Shown: piece by piece, positions 21,161 to 32,685 of the stretch
Layout of the letters: each line of letters opens with the position of its first letter
Numbering within the stretch: the first letter of the stretch is position 1
Assembly (NCBI GenBank): GCA_020466095.1
Contig: CM035808.1
Coordinates: 51,782,125-51,846,124, forward strand
DNA length: 64,000 nucleotides
DNA from: Chlorops oryzae
Taxonomy: Eukaryota; Arthropoda; Insecta; Diptera; Chloropidae
Reading direction: 5' to 3'
Position numbers and translations under genes: made by a program
Notes under the pieces: model-generated
What the model was told of the DNA's origin: nothing
Databases searched by the model: none
What the model saw: only the letters and a program-made list of their open reading frames with translations

Positions 21161-21289
21161 CCAACTGCATATAGAAGTGCATTAGCAATATAAATTCATT
21201 TCAATTCGTTTAAATGAAAAAACGATATTTTTATTTAATGACCAAGAATTAAATTTCATTGTTTAATTACAATTAATTTTATTTTTCCA

Positions 21290-21685
21290 AAACATGGCTA
21301 AAGACCATTTCGGTCATGACTTTGCCCCCGTGTTCCTCATCCAATTCGTCCAACCCATCGATTACAGCTTTAACCAATTTGTGATGGGTCCGGTCAGTTT
21401 TGTTTTTTTTTTTTCAACAATACTTTGCAATTGCCCAGCTGTTTAGTTGCTAATTGTCTGCCTTTCATAATCATCATTTTTTTTTTTCATTATTTCCATT
21501 GATTTTGCCATTGCTTCTGTAGCAAGGGATGCTGTTTTCGGCGGGCTATACTTCCTCTTTCGCTTAGCAATACCATCGTTAATATAAAAAAGAGATTTAC
21601 TCGAAGTTTTGGGCAAACATTGGGTATTAGATATTTTGGCGTCATCATTGGTGGAAGAAGAATCGAAACTCAAATTCGACACAGA
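21290..21685 (-). pseudogene. Harbinger-associated Myb/SANT-type second protein, C-terminal part
   Basis: Convergent with the Harbinger transposase fragment. The minus strand reads MSNLSFDSSSTNDDAKISNT, then IAKRKRKYSPPKTASLATEA, MAKSMEIMKKKNDDYERQTI and, past a stop and frameshift, QLGNCKVLLKKK and ELDEEHGG-like residues. A basic, Ser-rich linker plus helical C-terminus in this position fits the Myb-like DNA-binding partner that PIF/Harbinger elements encode beside their transposase. The Myb domain itself is not visible. The assignment rests mainly on context. Confidence 0.5.
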
Positions 21686-23585
21686 GACTGTGATGTTTAA
21701 CCTATACTCCTCTGGTCATGAATTGCACTTCCGACCAAAAGGGCCAATGTGGAGTGTCATTTCGTCGTTCGCAAGTAATTCTGTTCTATATGACAATTTT
21801 GTGTTTTTAATAAATCGCGTTTAAAGTTTAATCATCAGATACAAAAAACTGAACCGAAAAAGTTGTCGACAGTGTTCGTGAATTTTTCTGTTAAAAAAAA
21901 TTATGTTTTTGGATACACTTTAAGCACCACGAAGCGTTAAAAAAATGCTTTGTTTTATATGCACTCTTTTAAGAAGCTCTTTTTGTTTTATAACATATAG
22001 AAGGAAGTATTGTGAGATAAGAAATAAAAATGAAGGTGTTTTACGCAACAAAAACTTTATTCAATATCACATTCAAATCATTTAATAATTAAATTCATTC
22101 TTATAAAATACTTCAATAAGATCATTCAACCCTTGAACGGTAAATTTTTATTAAGTAAATACTATTTACTCTAACTCTTGTTTTAAGTTTATTCTAATTA
22201 GAAAAAAAATTACAAATTTGCTTCAAAATCAGTATTAAGAACGAAATAAAAAGTGGTTTCGGGTCTTATATGAAAATGTCCGTTTCAGGATTAAGGTAAG
22301 AATAGTTGAGTTAAATTAGTTTTTGTAGAAGTATATAAAAATATAACAAAATTCATTAAATGACGAATGTTTGACTTCGATTCGACGGAGATAAATTTGA
22401 TTTGCCAAAAAAAAGTTTATAAAAAGTAATTATAGTACGCCACTGTCTTTAAGAGTATCCGACTTTCTTCCACGCGCACTTGCTCTTACTAATTTCTCCT
22501 TTAACAAAAGTGTATACAGACAGACTTGGCTAAACTAATCTTCTGCGACATTGATCAGTTCTTAACATATTTTCTATCCCAAAAGAAATCGACACATAAG
22601 TTTTCATGTATGGAAACTAACGGGAAAGACTTAAAATTAAGTTCGAAATTTATTTAGTCCTGCATATAGAACAAAATAAAATAATGTTTTTTATTTAGTA
22701 TTTTTAGTCCGTTTTTGTTTTATATGCACAATTTTTTTTATATTGAACACAATGGTAACGCAGCTTGTCACAAAAGTGTTTATAGCACAAAGCTGATGTC
22801 TCATATTTCAAAAAATATAAAAGATAGGAGTAAACTTTTGATACAGATCCAAAGATCTCGAAAAGTAAGCCTAAGACGCGGTCTTATCTAAATTTTTTTC
22901 AATAATGCGGTAAAGACTACAATAACTTACGAACGACGATTTGTCGCGGCTTGAACAGATTGGGTATTTTTGGTTTTTGGTATGGTTTTGTCCACTTTGC
23001 TTTACATTCTGGAACACCAAACCGGTTTCCAAAATATTTGTCGACTTCATTTCAGGCAGTTTGTTTAACTTTTATGTTCCGCGCTAGCGAAATTCCATAT
23101 GCTCGGATGGATTTCAACCGTTGCAATAAAAAACACTTACATCTGCTTGTGGCCATGAATACGAGACTGACGCTTGAGGTGTCAACCACTGGTTGACTCA
23201 AATGGGCTATAAAATCGAAATTGTTTTTCCAAAAGTTCATTTACACGATTGATTGTATTGCGTAAATTTTTATTGCCGGAAACTTAGAAATCGTGAAATC
23301 GTAGCTTGAGAATGCGTATCTCTTCTATCATCGTTAAACAAAATGTGCAGTCACGGCACATATTGAAACAGATTTCCAACAGAAAATTATTGCAATTATT
23401 GCGTTCGATCCCGTAAATCCATTATAACATATACCATTCAGCGCTGATATTTTTCCTTGGCGCACATAGGAAAACCTCCATCAACAGTATTCTCTATGAG
23501 GCTGATAAAGCACCTTAAGAAGACACAGCAGATCTCATCACACAAAAAACGATTCGCCGCTTCACTTTGTCCTTACAAAATTAAA
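21686..23585. other. Noncoding or unrecognised, 1.9 kb
   Basis: AT-rich with no long frame. The minus strand around 22900-23100 reads KYFGNRFGVPECKAKWTKP, weakly reminiscent of a MADF/Myb domain, but too short and broken to call. Otherwise nothing is recognised. Confidence 0.4.
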
Positions 23586-24145
23586 ACAAGTAAGAAACCT
23601 CAAGTCGTTCAAGCCCTACATTGAAATAACCAGCGTCGCGACATTATTGGCGCACTATGTTTTGCCTCTCCATTTGAGGGCGCGGCAGTATGCGGGCCAC
23701 ATAAATTTTTCCCTACATCTTTCATTCGCCTTGGTAAACCCATATTGCGAATTTGAAGCTTCAACGTCTTTTACTTCAAAAGTTACGAAAAATCTGCATT
23801 TGTGGGCGTGTCAGTAAGCGGGCTATATAAATTTTTTTCCTACACCCTTCATTCGCCTTGGTGAACCTATGTTGCGGATTTGAAGCTTCTCCGCCTGTTA
23901 CTCCGGAAGTTATGAAAAATCTCCATTTGTGGGCGTGGCAGTGAGCGGGCCATATAAATTGTGTTATACACCTTTTATTTGTCTTGGTCAACCAATGTTG
24001 TGAATTGGAAGTTTCTTACGCCTTTAACTAAACAAGTTACGATAGTTCCTTATTTTTGGGCGTGGCTCGAGAAGGACCACGTCCATCTTTTTTTTCCAGG
24101 AAATTCCCCTTTACGTAGTTTACCAGTACACGTACACGGCGAAAC
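23586..24145 (+). mobile_element. HINE family B, degraded and 3'-truncated
   Basis: Begins aacaagtaagaaacctcaag with a damaged 5' hairpin (gtcgttcaagccctac) and four diverged array units (tttgtgggcgtgtcagtaag and similar). It stops near 24145, after the ttaccagtacac segment, without microsatellite, core or 3' hairpin. It is the most diverged family B copy in the window. Confidence 0.7.
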
Positions 24146-24284
24146 GCGTTTTATTCACATTGCTCGAAGACTACTTAATTGTTTCTCCTTCTTATCGGGA
24201 AGGAGCTTTCCGACGAGCTAGCGCTGTAAAAAATATGAAAAGTACTCGTAAGGACGATTCTTTCGCCGTCTATTAAAGGCTCCG

Positions 24285-24950
24285 CTATGCAGCGGCCAAG
24301 GCAAAGAACGAACATACTGCTCGCCTTGCGCTACGCAAACGGTATTTCCTGCTTACTTGTCTCGATTTTGCAGGAACTCGCGCACCTCCTGCATCAGCTC
24401 CCGAATGATAGCCATGTCTCTTGGCCATCATCGCGTTCCCGACGTCGGGACATCGCCGGCGAGCGGCACCTCTCGACGTTGGAGCGACCGCGACGGCGCA
24501 TTTCATGGTGTCCCTCTGGGGGACGGGGGTGGCAGCTCCTTGGGACGTGTTCTTCAGAGTGATGGCGTGCTGACTGGGAGTGGTGGCGTCGGCGAGAACT
24601 GCGTCGACGCGATAGCGCTGCAGGGAGAGGTTCTCGGGCCCTTTGGGGTCGCCACGGGCCGGATTCCTCGTGTGGCTGCACGTGTGGCTCTCGGTGAAGC
24701 AGCGTGTGATGACGGTGCCCATATTTTTTGCAGCTTCCCTGCGCACGGCAGTCTCGCCTCAGATGCGACGAATTGAGGCAGGCGAAACAACATTTGTTTT
24801 GCTGCGTCGCCAGGAGTCGCTTTTAGACGGTCCAGCGGCGGAAGCGGCGACAGCGATTCAGGCCGTGGGCCCTGTCACACACCGCGTACAACCGTCTTTC
24901 CATGGCACTTGTCTGAAACGAATAGGAGGTAACGATGACCAGATGAGCAG
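24285..24950 (-). pseudogene. BEL/Pao Gag zinc-knuckle relic, GC-rich
   Basis: The minus strand has several overlapping frames because the base composition is strikingly GC-rich for this window. The meaningful one reads CCFACLNSSHLRRDCRAQGS and CKKYGHRHHTLLH, a C-x2-C-x4-H-x4-C knuckle followed by a second Cys/His set. The same layout (CFNCLATSHQRSNC then HHTLLH) occurs in the BEL Gag at 61041-63180. Other frames over 24285-24793 are shadows. It belongs to a different, more GC-rich BEL/Pao lineage from its neighbours, and no protease or RT follows. Confidence 0.6.
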
Positions 24951-25005
24951 TCACAAACAAAGAAAGGGGAAAGGGGAGGTGTTGCGAAAGGATGAGGGAT
25001 ATTAG

Positions 25006-26520
25006 TCATAAGGTTTCTGGAATCTTAACGGGCAACAGGCAGAGCTTTGTGATTGGCCTTGTGATGATACCGAATTGCGTTTTAACATCGACAATGCGAA
25101 AAAGGCCATCGTCTCCAGGATGCACCTGAACGATTCTTCCTTTCCTCAACTCAAGTATTTGAGTGTCCATGACGACGAAAAAATCGTCGACCTTCAAACT
25201 CGACTGTGGTATCTTCCATTTATCTGTTTAATGTAGATTCAAGAGGTATTCCATTTTCCAACGTTGAGCGAAGCGGTGATGCAAAATCTTCACTTGCTCC
25301 CATCGCGTAGTGAGGGGCAAACCTGCCTGTGATTCTTCGGGCCATGCTGTGAGAGCGGCTTCTCAGAAGAAGTGTCCGGGCGTCAGTGCCAACAGGTCTA
25401 CAGGATCTTCCGACATCGTAGTGAGCGGACGCGAGTTTAAGACTAATTAAATTCGTGCGAGCAATGTAGCGAATTCTTCAAACGAGAATTTGTGTGGGCC
25501 AGCCACCTTGACGAAGTGAATCTTGAAGCTTTTGACCGCCGCCTCCCATAATCCACCCGTATGAAATACGTGTGGGCAGGCCGCGCTGTCCTTTGAACTG
25601 ATCCAGATCAGAAGGAGGCAGTGGATAATTCGGAGCACAACTCCAGATGAATAGCTTTTCAGATATAGGGCGGTTCGAAGAGTGGAGCTTTTGATGTCGA
25701 ATAGTCCGGCAAAATCGACGCCTGTGTGGGTGAATGGTAGTGATAACGTCAATCTTTCCGCTGGCAACGCGGCCATCATTTGCGTCTTCACTCGTTGCTT
25801 ATAGATGGTGCACGTATGACAGCGAGTGATGCAGCTTTTGATTTTCCGTTTCAATCGCGCGATGAAGAAATTCTGTCGCACCATGCAAAACATAAGTTGA
25901 GCGCCGCCACGCAAGTGCGCTTTGTGTACGAATTCCAAATACAAGCGGCAAAACGTAGAGGCGGCAGGTATGATGATCGGATATCTTTCGTCTACCGTAA
26001 GATCTGCATGAATCAGTCGTCCATTGACACGCAAAATGCCGTTTTCATCAAGCATGGGATTTAGGGGTAATAAAGCACTTTTTCTCCCGAGGGGCTTTCC
26101 TTCGCTTAAATCCTGATATTCGAGTGGATAGTGCAAGGTCTGCGAAAATAAAATTAAACGATTTCTCGCTAACGTCAGTTCATCTTGTGACAGAGTAAGT
26201 GTGGTGGGATGTGGTGTAATGACGGTGAATTCGGCCGCCTTCCGCTCTTCAATAGTTGAAGATGATGGGGGTTCAAACTGAGGCCATTTCTCTGGCGATT
26301 CTACGAGCCATGACGGCCCGTGCCACCAGTGCGAATTTTCACAGAGATCCTGAGCTAGCATTCCTCGGGTACACAATTCAGCTGGATTGTCTCGCGATCG
26401 CACATGGCGCCATCGAGTGTTGCCAACGTTGGTTAGAATTTGGAAAATTCGATTGGCGATGTAAGTTTTCCATGCATTCAGAGGACGTTTCAGCCATGCC
26501 AGCACGATCGAGGCGTCTGA
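25006..26520 (-). pseudogene. BEL/Pao integrase region with core deletion
   Basis: Reads from RNase H-adjacent sequence (WRHVRSRDNPAELCTRG) through a linker to the HHCC zinc module (HKAHLRGGAQ, then CITRCHTCTIYKQR). The first catalytic Asp region follows (HTGVDFAGLFDIKSS). The segment that should hold the second Asp is deleted, and the frame resumes at VFHTGGLWEAAVKSFKIHF, which holds the conserved Glu. After a stop, the C-terminal domain lies at 25197-25006 (LRKGRIVQVHPGDDGLFRIV, ending TRPITKLCLLPV). Loss of the central Asp makes the integrase inactive. Confidence 0.85.
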
Positions 26521-27021
26521 CTATAAAACCTTTTGATGTTCGTGAATATGAAGCTGAGCATTGATCGATTTAATTAGTCTGGACAGAAGAACGGCGGCGC
26601 AGAGTTCGAGGCGCGGTAGGCTGACAGTTTGCAACGGAGCCACCTTCGATTTCACTGTAAGCAAGTGAGCATAAACTTGGTTGGGGCTCTCGATGCGGAG
26701 GTAGAGTGCTGCACAATATGCTCGCTCCGATGCATCGCAGAATCCGTGGAGCTGAACTGTGACAGTAGGATCGTAGTGCACCCATCTCGGAATTTGAATT
26801 TGCTCGGTGAATGCCAAATCAATGACGAAAGCGTTCCAGCGTTCTAAAGGCTCATTCGACAACCGTTGATCCCATTCAGTGCCTTCGAGCCACAGCTGTT
26901 GCATAAGCACCTTGGCGCGGATGATTATCGGTGTAAGCCATCCGGATGGGTCGAATAATTTCGCGATATCAGACAAAATCTGTCGCTTGGTCGTCGACGA
27001 TGCGGCAGAATGAGTGCTCAA
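26521..27021 (-). pseudogene. BEL/Pao RNase H region
   Basis: Typical BEL/Pao connection and RNase H sequence: KRQILSDIAKLFDPSGWLTP, IIRAKVLMQQLWLEGTEWDQ, VQLHGFCDASERAYCAALYL (FCDAS motif with a catalytic Asp) and PRLELCAAVLLSRLI with the conserved Glu. It is open over this length and separated by frame changes from RT upstream and integrase downstream. Confidence 0.85.
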
Positions 27022-27049
27022 CTTGTATGAAAAACGATCAGCAATGGTG

Positions 27050-27660
27050 TTCTAGCAATCCATAGCATTTTGGCGTCACTGCCAGATGTAAATTTCAAAA
27101 ATTCGGCATCCAGCAGGTGTGAAGGTGCGACATCCTTTAATAATTCGGCATGATTCGCGGTCATCTTCTTCAACGGCAGAGCCGAGCGTGCGAATGAGTT
27201 GCGTTTATGCTGTACAGGCCGCTTCGAGTGTATGTCCGCCTGATAGGACGTCGTCGACGTATGTTTCATTCTTCAAAATGAATGCTGCTTGGGGATCGTC
27301 GTGCCCCGAGTCGTTTGCAAATTGATGAAGCGTTCGAATGGCCAAATATGGAGCACAGTTGACTCCAAACGTCACGGTTTTTAATTCATAATCCTTGACT
27401 GGTCCGGTCTCTTCCTCGCGAAATAGGATGCGTTGAAATGCTCGATAATCTTCGTGCATCAGGATCTGTCGATACATCTTTTTGATGTCCCCGTTGAATA
27501 CGAAACGGTATAGGCGCCAGTTGAGAAAAAGGATGACCAGATCCGTTTGAAGCACTGGTCCGACATGAAGCACATCGTTCAGCGATAAGGATGACGAGGT
27601 TTTTTGTGGCGCATTGAAAACGACGCGTACTTTGGTGGAGATACTCTCTGGCTTCATCAC
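27050..27660 (-). pseudogene. BEL/Pao reverse transcriptase region
   Basis: RT domain of the same element: STKVRVVFNAPQKTSSSLSL, NDVLHVGPVLQTDLV, FNGDIKKMYRQILMHEDYRA (motif A Asp), TFGVNCAPYLAIRTLHQFAN and ETYVDDVLSGGHTLE, where YVDD is the catalytic box at about 27249-27262. The catalytic residues are kept, but a frameshift follows near 27205 (NHAELLKDVAPSHLLDAEF continues in another frame). Confidence 0.85.
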
Positions 27661-27765
27661 TGCATGATGGGGAAGATAAAAGAAAGGAAATTATTTTCGT
27701 GTATAATTTTAGAGTTGGAGCATGGCTCCATGTGATCGTATTTTAGATATTCTGCTAACACTGAA

Positions 27766-28874
27766 TTATGAGTGTCGCGCAAAAGAGGCTGCTTTGCAAG
27801 CCATCTCTCCAGGCTCTGGCGTCAGCGCTCCGAATCGTGATACACTTAAGCGTAGGGCGGATTTGGAAAATTCGACCTTAAATGGTAGACGTACGACATA
27901 TCTACCTTCGGAATTCCTAACGGTGGTGTGAGCATAAAGCTCTTCCCAATAAACGTCCTCTGAAAGAGGCGGAAGGAAATTTGAAACTTCGTCTTGTTCC
28001 CAAAACGACTTGAGTAGCTCGGGGAGCGACTCGTGGGCGTCTCCGGAGGAGACCTGCGTCGTAAACGCTTCACTCAAATACCACCCGAACACTGAGTTTT
28101 GTGCTATGAGGCTTCCTCCTACATGCATTTTAACACTAGGTCGCAATAATTTTGGCATGATATCGGAGCCAGTGACCATATCGATGCGGCCCTGACGTGT
28201 AAAATGTGGGTCGGCCAGCTCAAACGATGAAGTTTCTTGGGGATCCAAACCGGAGACCCTTTTGGCCAATTGGTCAATTTTGGCAGCACCACTGCGTCAA
28301 TCTCTTCCTCAAACGTTGAACGAGGCGATGTGAGCATGATGGTGCACCCCTTTTTCGAAATTTGAGTGCATTTGCTGCCCATGCCGGACACATTGCATAC
28401 TTTGGGGGTTTTTGGAAGCGGCAACTGCAGCTGCATCCGCTGAGTGATAAATGTCCTTTGCGAGTCCTGATCTAAGACTGCTCGCCCCAAAAATATTTCT
28501 CCCTTATGTACAATATGTGCGATGGCCGTCGGCAAAAGGACCAGGGTGGGACTGACGGAGACGTGTGCATGTGCTTGTGACGTAAAACGAGTAGGAGCGC
28601 TCACGGCATTTGAGGTCTGCGACTGCGCACAACTATGCGCCGGTTGGCTCGCCGGGGACGAACCCATCTCCGAGGAAGATGGCAGTGAGGGTGAAGAAAC
28701 TTGGCTATCCAGTTTTGTGGCAGCATTCGGAAAATGCAGCAAAGTATGGTGGCGTTGTTGGCACATCTCACAGTTGAAGTTACTAGGACATTTGGATTTC
28801 TGATGCTTAGTAGCAAGACAGTTGAGGCAGCGCTTGCAGTTTGTTGCAACCTTGAAGCGTCCTGCGACCAGCAT
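27766..28874 (-). pseudogene. BEL/Pao zinc knuckles, aspartic protease and pre-RT linker
   Basis: Two overlapping frames. The first (28874-28119) has CKRCLNCLATKHQKSKCPSN and CEMCQQRHHTLLHF, a Ser/Pro-rich spacer and the protease motif AVLDQDSQRTFIT, where the usual D-S/T-G reads DQD (DQG in copy B). The second (28269-27766) continues with GRIDMVTGSDIMPKLLRPSV, GGSLIAQNSVFGWYLSEAFT and a stretch leading to RT. A frameshift near 28260 joins them. Confidence 0.8.
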
Positions 28875-28962
28875 TTTTAGAAATTGTGCACACTGCCGTG
28901 AAGGATGATTTCCATGGCATAAAAAGCACGATCCGGCGGTCTGCTCTTGTGCATGGAATGGG

Positions 28963-29943
28963 TTAGTTGACGAACTCGATGGACTCGACGATACAAGTTG
29001 CGCTTTGGAAGCTAAAAAGGCGCTCGACGACTTCGTATCTGTTGCCGAAAAATTCGTTTATCTGTTTCCAAGTTGGAAGCTCTCGATGCGATGAAAGTGA
29101 TTGCTCCCAATGCGCAATCGTAGGAGCCGGCAAGCGACTGGAGCAGAAATGGACTAACATAGCATCCCAAAAGTCGACAACTCCTTGGTTCTCCATCATC
29201 GTGATGCGCTCGTTGACAGTGTTTTCTATTCGCAGAATCCCTTCGCTGATTTCTTAATCAAAAGCTGGCAGATCAAACAGGGTTTTCAGCTGGTGGTCGA
29301 TTAAGATGCGTTTATTTTCGTAACGCGCCTTCAGAGCTTCCCAAGGATGCACGAAATTTGCTCCACAATGTGGATAACCTCGAACAATCGCTCCTGCCGC
29401 ACTCATCGTCTTGCTGTGAAGATAAAAGAGCTTCTGCACAGGTGGCAGCCTAAGAATGTTCACATATATCCCGGTGAACCTATCACGAAACGCTGGCGAT
29501 ACGTTGTTTCCTCCGGAAAAGATCGCAACATCGCAGGGAGGCACCTTAATCAAATGATCGTATGTGATCGCTTCGGAGAAATGCGGAGGCGCATGTGTGC
29601 TGGAAAACGGTTGTTGATGTTGCGAACGGATCCGTGGCACGTTTTTAAGTTGAGCCCGAGCGATCATTTGAAGGTCGCGGCATTCGTTATATGCATCTTG
29701 AGCGAGTGAAGCGACCTCGTCAGACCGTTCTTCATGGGCACTTGCAACTTTGAAAGCCTGGTTGACCCGCTGCCAACAAGAACAAAGTTCTTCAATTTTG
29801 ATTTCCAGCAGAGATTCCGTCTGATTAAGGGGGTCACTTTTCATAACTGCGTCGCAGAAGCTCTTAAGTTGCTCCACCGCGTGGTTGAATTGCCTATCGA
29901 GCGACAAGCTGTTGTAAAAAATAAATTGACTCGGGCTCCACAA
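28963..29943 (-). pseudogene. BEL/Pao Gag (DUF1759-type) of copy A
   Basis: Gag N-terminus (QFNHAVEQLKSFCDAVMKSD, PLNQTESLLEIKIEELCSCW), then VPPCDVAIFSGGNNVSPAFR, LPPVQKLFYLHSKT and WEALKARYENKRILIDHQLK, ending in a stop near 29254. After a break comes QGVVDFWDAMLVHFCSSRLP and SSHRELPTWKQINEFF. It aligns throughout with the intact Gag at 61041 onward and differs by scattered substitutions plus at least one frame break. Confidence 0.85.
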
Positions 29944-30130
29944 GCAGTTTAGAAAAAGAAATAGATAAATAGTTAGGTGTTACTGTAATAAACTTTACGC
30001 AATACTCGCCGACGTTCGTATAATTTCCTCTTCAGCGCAGTGAGTCTTCGATTTCGATGTGCAAGACTTATTTGCGCAAATTATGCCAGGATTCGGCAAG
30101 ACCAGTCGTAGGGAGCTGTGATAAGTCGAC

Positions 30131-30800
30131 TTCTCGTGATCAATCAATCACATTCAACAATTAGGTGGGCTGCTTCCAAGAGAAATATAAGCAATCGTGG
30201 CAGATAATAAATAATTGCTCTACGCTGAAATGTAAATTAGAATATGAAGCAGTCGCAGCAAAATATGTGCGACCAATGCCGACCGTAGCGCTCCTGAAAT
30301 ATGACCTTCGCAACACCCGCACAAAACTCACACCCCAAATTCAATTAAAGAAAATCAAATCGTTTCAATAAAATTCAATGAAATCGCAATAATATTCAAA
30401 TAATTTATTTATTTGCAAGACTTTTCATAAGAATTTCAAATTCTAATCATAACACTTTCATATGCGCATTATTAGCAGTTCAAACATCGAAGCATATACT
30501 TTGTGATGTTGTATGCCCATGTGCACATGTACGTTACCGACCGTCAAACAGCGGAGCTGACATACCACACTCTTCGAAAATATTGTTGCTTTTGTTTCTA
30601 GAATGCACGCTCGATCGATATATGTTTGACGTTCGATGTTCGATGTGCGCTTGTTAGTGCTTCAGAAATCAGAAGCAAGTTGCGACACACGGTGGAGAAA
30701 CTGACCTACGCAATGAGTATGACTGACTGTATGTTTTCGCGAAGCATATACATATGTAGGTATATCCACTCGCATGAACACCAAGAACGTTTGGTCTATT
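30131..30800. other. Unassigned, possible BEL leader remnants
   Basis: No conserved frame. On the minus strand, gcgtaggtcagttt near 30695-30710 resembles the leader of the BEL copy at 60420-60430, so part of this may be decayed BEL leader. Confidence 0.35.
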
Positions 30801-30804
30801 GTTA

Positions 30805-30985
30805 GGATATAGGGTGCAAAGCACTCAGACTGAGTCAAGCGTATAATCGCACCCTTATTCCTACTTTCAAATATAGGTTGCAAAGCGCTCAGACGAAATC
30901 GAGCGTTTAATGACATCTTTATTCCTATTTCCGAGATACAGGGTACCAAGCGCTCAGACAGTGTCAAGCGTATAATAGTCCCTAT
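30805..30985. repeat. Tandem repeat, about 65-bp unit, three copies
   Basis: Three successive units containing gcaaagcRctcagac...tcaagcgtataa...cttattcct, with an acceptor-like tatagg spacer between them. Units differ at several positions. The array lies against the LTR-like sequence at 30990-31676 and may be part of it. Confidence 0.65.
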
Positions 30986-30989
30986 AGTA

Positions 30990-31676
30990 TCCCTTTATAA
31001 AAATGAATAAGCAAAGGATTAAAGTTTATCCCTTATTTTTATTGAACAAATCCTTTCTCTGGCACAAGTTTACACGTTGAAATTTACTCTCCGTCGCCGT
31101 GGTCGCTGGGTGGGTACGCACGTTAGAGTTGAGACGTCAAAACCAGTCTGCCCATCCAGTGGACGCTGCTCCGGTTTTATAGGGAATTAGTGCTGATCCT
31201 GCATTTCCCCAGATCCGTGATCTCCGTTTATTTTCCCAAATTCTTCCTTGCACAGCTTTCAATGTATAGCTTATGTTGTCCCGTTGTTGTTGTCCTAATA
31301 CAATTCCACTCACTGATACTTATGCTGTCGTCGTTCTTGCCCTGGATCCGCTTTGAGCTCGTACAACCCTCTGCACCCAGCTTCTTAAGTTGCTGCATCA
31401 ATTTATGATTTGCAAGCTCGTGCCTTCCCTCATGCTACTTGCCCGTCTGCGTCTATCGTCATCGTCGTTCCAAAACCTCTCAGCTGTCGTTCGCTTGTTT
31501 ATTTGTTTTGTATATTATCGTCGCGCAAATGTCGGTTTCATATTCCAATCACTTGCGTTCTTGCTTTGGTGATCGCGGCTGAGGTCTTTTGCATAGCGGT
31601 TGTAGTTATGCATTCATTCGTGAATAGAAGACCAGAAAATTGAGATAGGGAATCTTTGTGCGGTTCTGACTCACAA
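30990..31676 (-). repeat. Probable LTR with adjacent polypurine tract, minus strand
   Basis: On the minus strand a purine tract, aaacaggggaggga (about 31677-31690), is followed directly by tgttgtgagtcag, as expected at the internal/3'-LTR border. Downstream on the same strand come a tataaaa-like box (about 31175-31180, reverse complement of ttttatag) and an aataaaa near 31040. This reads as the 3' LTR of a minus-strand retrotransposon whose interior lies to the right. I cannot name the family. Confidence 0.5.
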
Positions 31677-32685
31677 CATCCCTCCCCTGTTTGGAGAAAA
31701 TCGCTACCTAAACGATTTTCAGAATCTTAAGGCTGGTTAAGTCTGTTGGTATTGTGTCATTTGTGTTGTTTACCGCAACCATTTAGGACTATAGGTCTAA
31801 CTCTTCTTCTTCCTAATCCCTGCAATGTGTTAGAGCTATGCTGCTTCAACATATGCACATAGCACGAGGAAAGGAGAAGCATGCCATGGCAGCGTAACAT
31901 TTAGCTCTGCTGTGGTGAAATGCATTGCCACTTTTATTTTTAATTTTGGGCGATTTTCGAGTACATTACATATAAAATATCTACCAAACTCATAAAATGC
32001 CATGAAAAGCTTGAAAAACATAAAACTAATCAAGGATTTTCAATATTAAGGAGAAATAGAAATTGTTCTTTTAGTCCTACCTTGTGCACATAACTTTTTG
32101 ATCACACTGTTTCAGCAAAAATAATAAATTTTATGTACAATCAAATTCGTAGCCGTAGTCAAAAATGTATGTCAATTTATTACAAAATGAAAACAATCGC
32201 GCACATTAAGCAAAAATAAATCGTAATATATTTATTAAAGTTTTAATTATGAACTTTTCAAGCAATATAAAAAACCGAGCTGACGCCGTGTTTCTTTGTT
32301 AATTTTCTTGCAAGTGGCATCATAGTGCCGCTTTGTGTCTACCCGTATTGTTGTTGGTAGCTTTCTGGTGAATTTCTCGAATTTGTTGAATTTCCTATTC
32401 CTGCTTAAGGTTTTTGTTGGTAGCTTTTTGGTGAATGTCCACAATTTGTTGAATTTCCTATACCTGCCTAATGGTGTATTTCCCCATCGCGGCAGAGGCT
32501 TTTCGACGTGGACAGTTAGACCTACAGTCCTACATGACTGCAACTGATGTTGTTGTTCGTTTAAAATTTCTTCTAATGTTTTTTATTTTGTTGGGTATTC
32601 CAAGTCGAAACAATGTGTTGAAATCATGTTGGCGCTGTTGCTTTGGCGGCAAGCCGTTGTTGTTTGGCGTACATATATATATATT
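31677..32685 (-). other. Probable 3' internal region of the minus-strand LTR element
   Basis: No intact gene. A direct duplication of about 72 bp (32336-32400 and 32405-32475) contains ttgttggtagctttYtggtgaat and ttgttgaatttcctat. Short minus-strand frames repeat KFNK...FT.KLPT. It probably continues at 35473-36440 beyond the inverted-repeat element. Confidence 0.4.

Larger units (their letters stand above)
24990..30130 (-). mobile_element. Degraded BEL/Pao LTR retrotransposon (copy A), internal region
   Basis: The minus strand holds, in order, a leader (about 30130-29944), Gag, zinc knuckles, protease, RT, RNase H and integrase, ending with the integrase C-terminus at 25006. This order is diagnostic of BEL/Pao. 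Protein similarity to the copy at 59325-63180 is high (for example ELPTWKQ, LTNWP and PKLLRP blocks), so the two are one family. Multiple frameshifts and an integrase-core deletion make it inactive. Flanking LTRs of this copy could not be defined. Confidence 0.85.

Noticed and set aside
22951..23240. Possible MADF/Myb-like or transposase coding on either strand
   Set aside because: Only a short weak resemblance (KYFGNRFGVPECKAKWTKP), no start, no neighbouring domain, and stops on both sides.
24287..24793. Several GC-rich frames up to 153 codons on both strands
   Set aside because: Overlapping shadows produced by GC richness. Only the zinc-knuckle frame has recognisable content.
31190..31643. 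Plus-strand frames of 60-77 codons in the LTR-like sequence
   Set aside because: No domain, and they overlap a region better explained as a minus-strand LTR.
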